Source of the DNA: Clostridiales bacterium
GTDB taxonomy: Bacteria > Bacillota > Clostridia > Caldicoprobacterales > DTU083
Assembly (NCBI GenBank): GCA_012512335.1
Contig: JAAZEK010000569.1
Location: forward strand, 1 to 6,402
Reading direction: 5' to 3'
DNA length: 6,402 nt
The translations under genes were made by a program, and so were the position numbers. Positions 6,258 to 6,402 of this stretch are shown in pieces; position 1 is the stretch's first letter, and each line of letters begins with the position of its first letter. The notes beneath the pieces are model-generated. The model was not told where the DNA came from, made no database searches, and saw nothing but the letters and a program-made list of their open reading frames with translations.

Positions 6258-6288
6258 CATTGGAATTTTAGAAGGAGCGCGTTATACC

Positions 6289-6402
6289 ATGAAGGATGGT
6301 AAATTATATAATTTGATTTTTCCAATCTGGTTGTTCTTGTTTTTTCCGCCAATTATTTTATTTACCCTGGCGGGTAACTTCTTGATTGATTCTCTCGTTA
6401 TC
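6289..6402 (+). CDS. N-terminal 38 codons of an unidentified membrane protein, cut by the right edge
   Basis: The frame opens with MKDGKLYNLIFPIWLFLFFP and stays open to the end of the window. AAGGAG (6272-6277) is 11 bases before ATG 6289, slightly long but acceptable. After a short charged start the sequence is strongly hydrophobic (about residues 9-28), then GNFLIDSLVI leads towards a second hydrophobic stretch, so a multi-pass membrane protein is likely. I do not recognise the family. It lies 186 bases after a Wzz gene and could belong to a polysaccharide export or envelope locus, but the visible part does not show this. Confidence 0.65.
   Translation, partial: MKDGKLYNLIFPIWLFLFFPPIILFTLAGNFLIDSLVI

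Overview
The window looks like a piece of an AT-rich, low-GC Gram-positive chromosome, most likely an anaerobic Clostridia-type Firmicute. The reasons are strong AGGAGG-type ribosome binding sites, TATAAT promoters, a Bacillus/Clostridium-type LexA (DinR) box, a short ThiI without a rhodanese domain paired with a cysteine desulfurase as in Bacillus, and a Y-family polymerase with the 'DVNSAF' N-terminus that I associate with Clostridia. I cannot name a genus. All genes lie on the + strand and no rRNA, tRNA, CRISPR array or insertion sequence is visible.

Layout. (1) 1-2110: a cysteine desulfurase, cut by the left edge, and thiI, separated by 2 bases and probably translationally coupled; together they move sulfur from cysteine to tRNA 4-thiouridine (and possibly thiamine). 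(2) 2215-2604: a small CoA-binding (Rossmann) protein, preceded by a tandem 15-bp repeat whose second copy begins the ribosome binding site. (3) 2636-3504: a membrane-anchored L,D-transpeptidase with a C-terminal peptidoglycan-binding domain. A long hairpin with a T-tract lies over its ribosome binding site, and three 39-bp in-frame repeats encode a 13-residue motif between the anchor and the catalytic domain. (4) 3596-4922: a Y-family translesion polymerase behind a near-perfect LexA operator, hence probably an SOS gene. (5) 4959-6102: a Wzz-type polysaccharide co-polymerase with its own extended -10 promoter and a terminator-like hairpin after it. (6) 6189-6402: a leader with TATAAT boxes and a perfect 10-bp inverted repeat, then the first 38 codons of a hydrophobic protein running off the right edge.

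The first five complete or partial genes are housekeeping or stress functions. The Wzz gene and the membrane gene after it look like the beginning of a surface-polysaccharide locus, so the boundary near 4923-4990 probably separates two functional blocks. I see no convincing undescribed multi-gene system. The items most worth checking are the hairpin that hides the transpeptidase ribosome binding site, the 39-bp in-frame repeats, and the structured leader at 6189-6288. No stretch over 300 bases lacks a gene.
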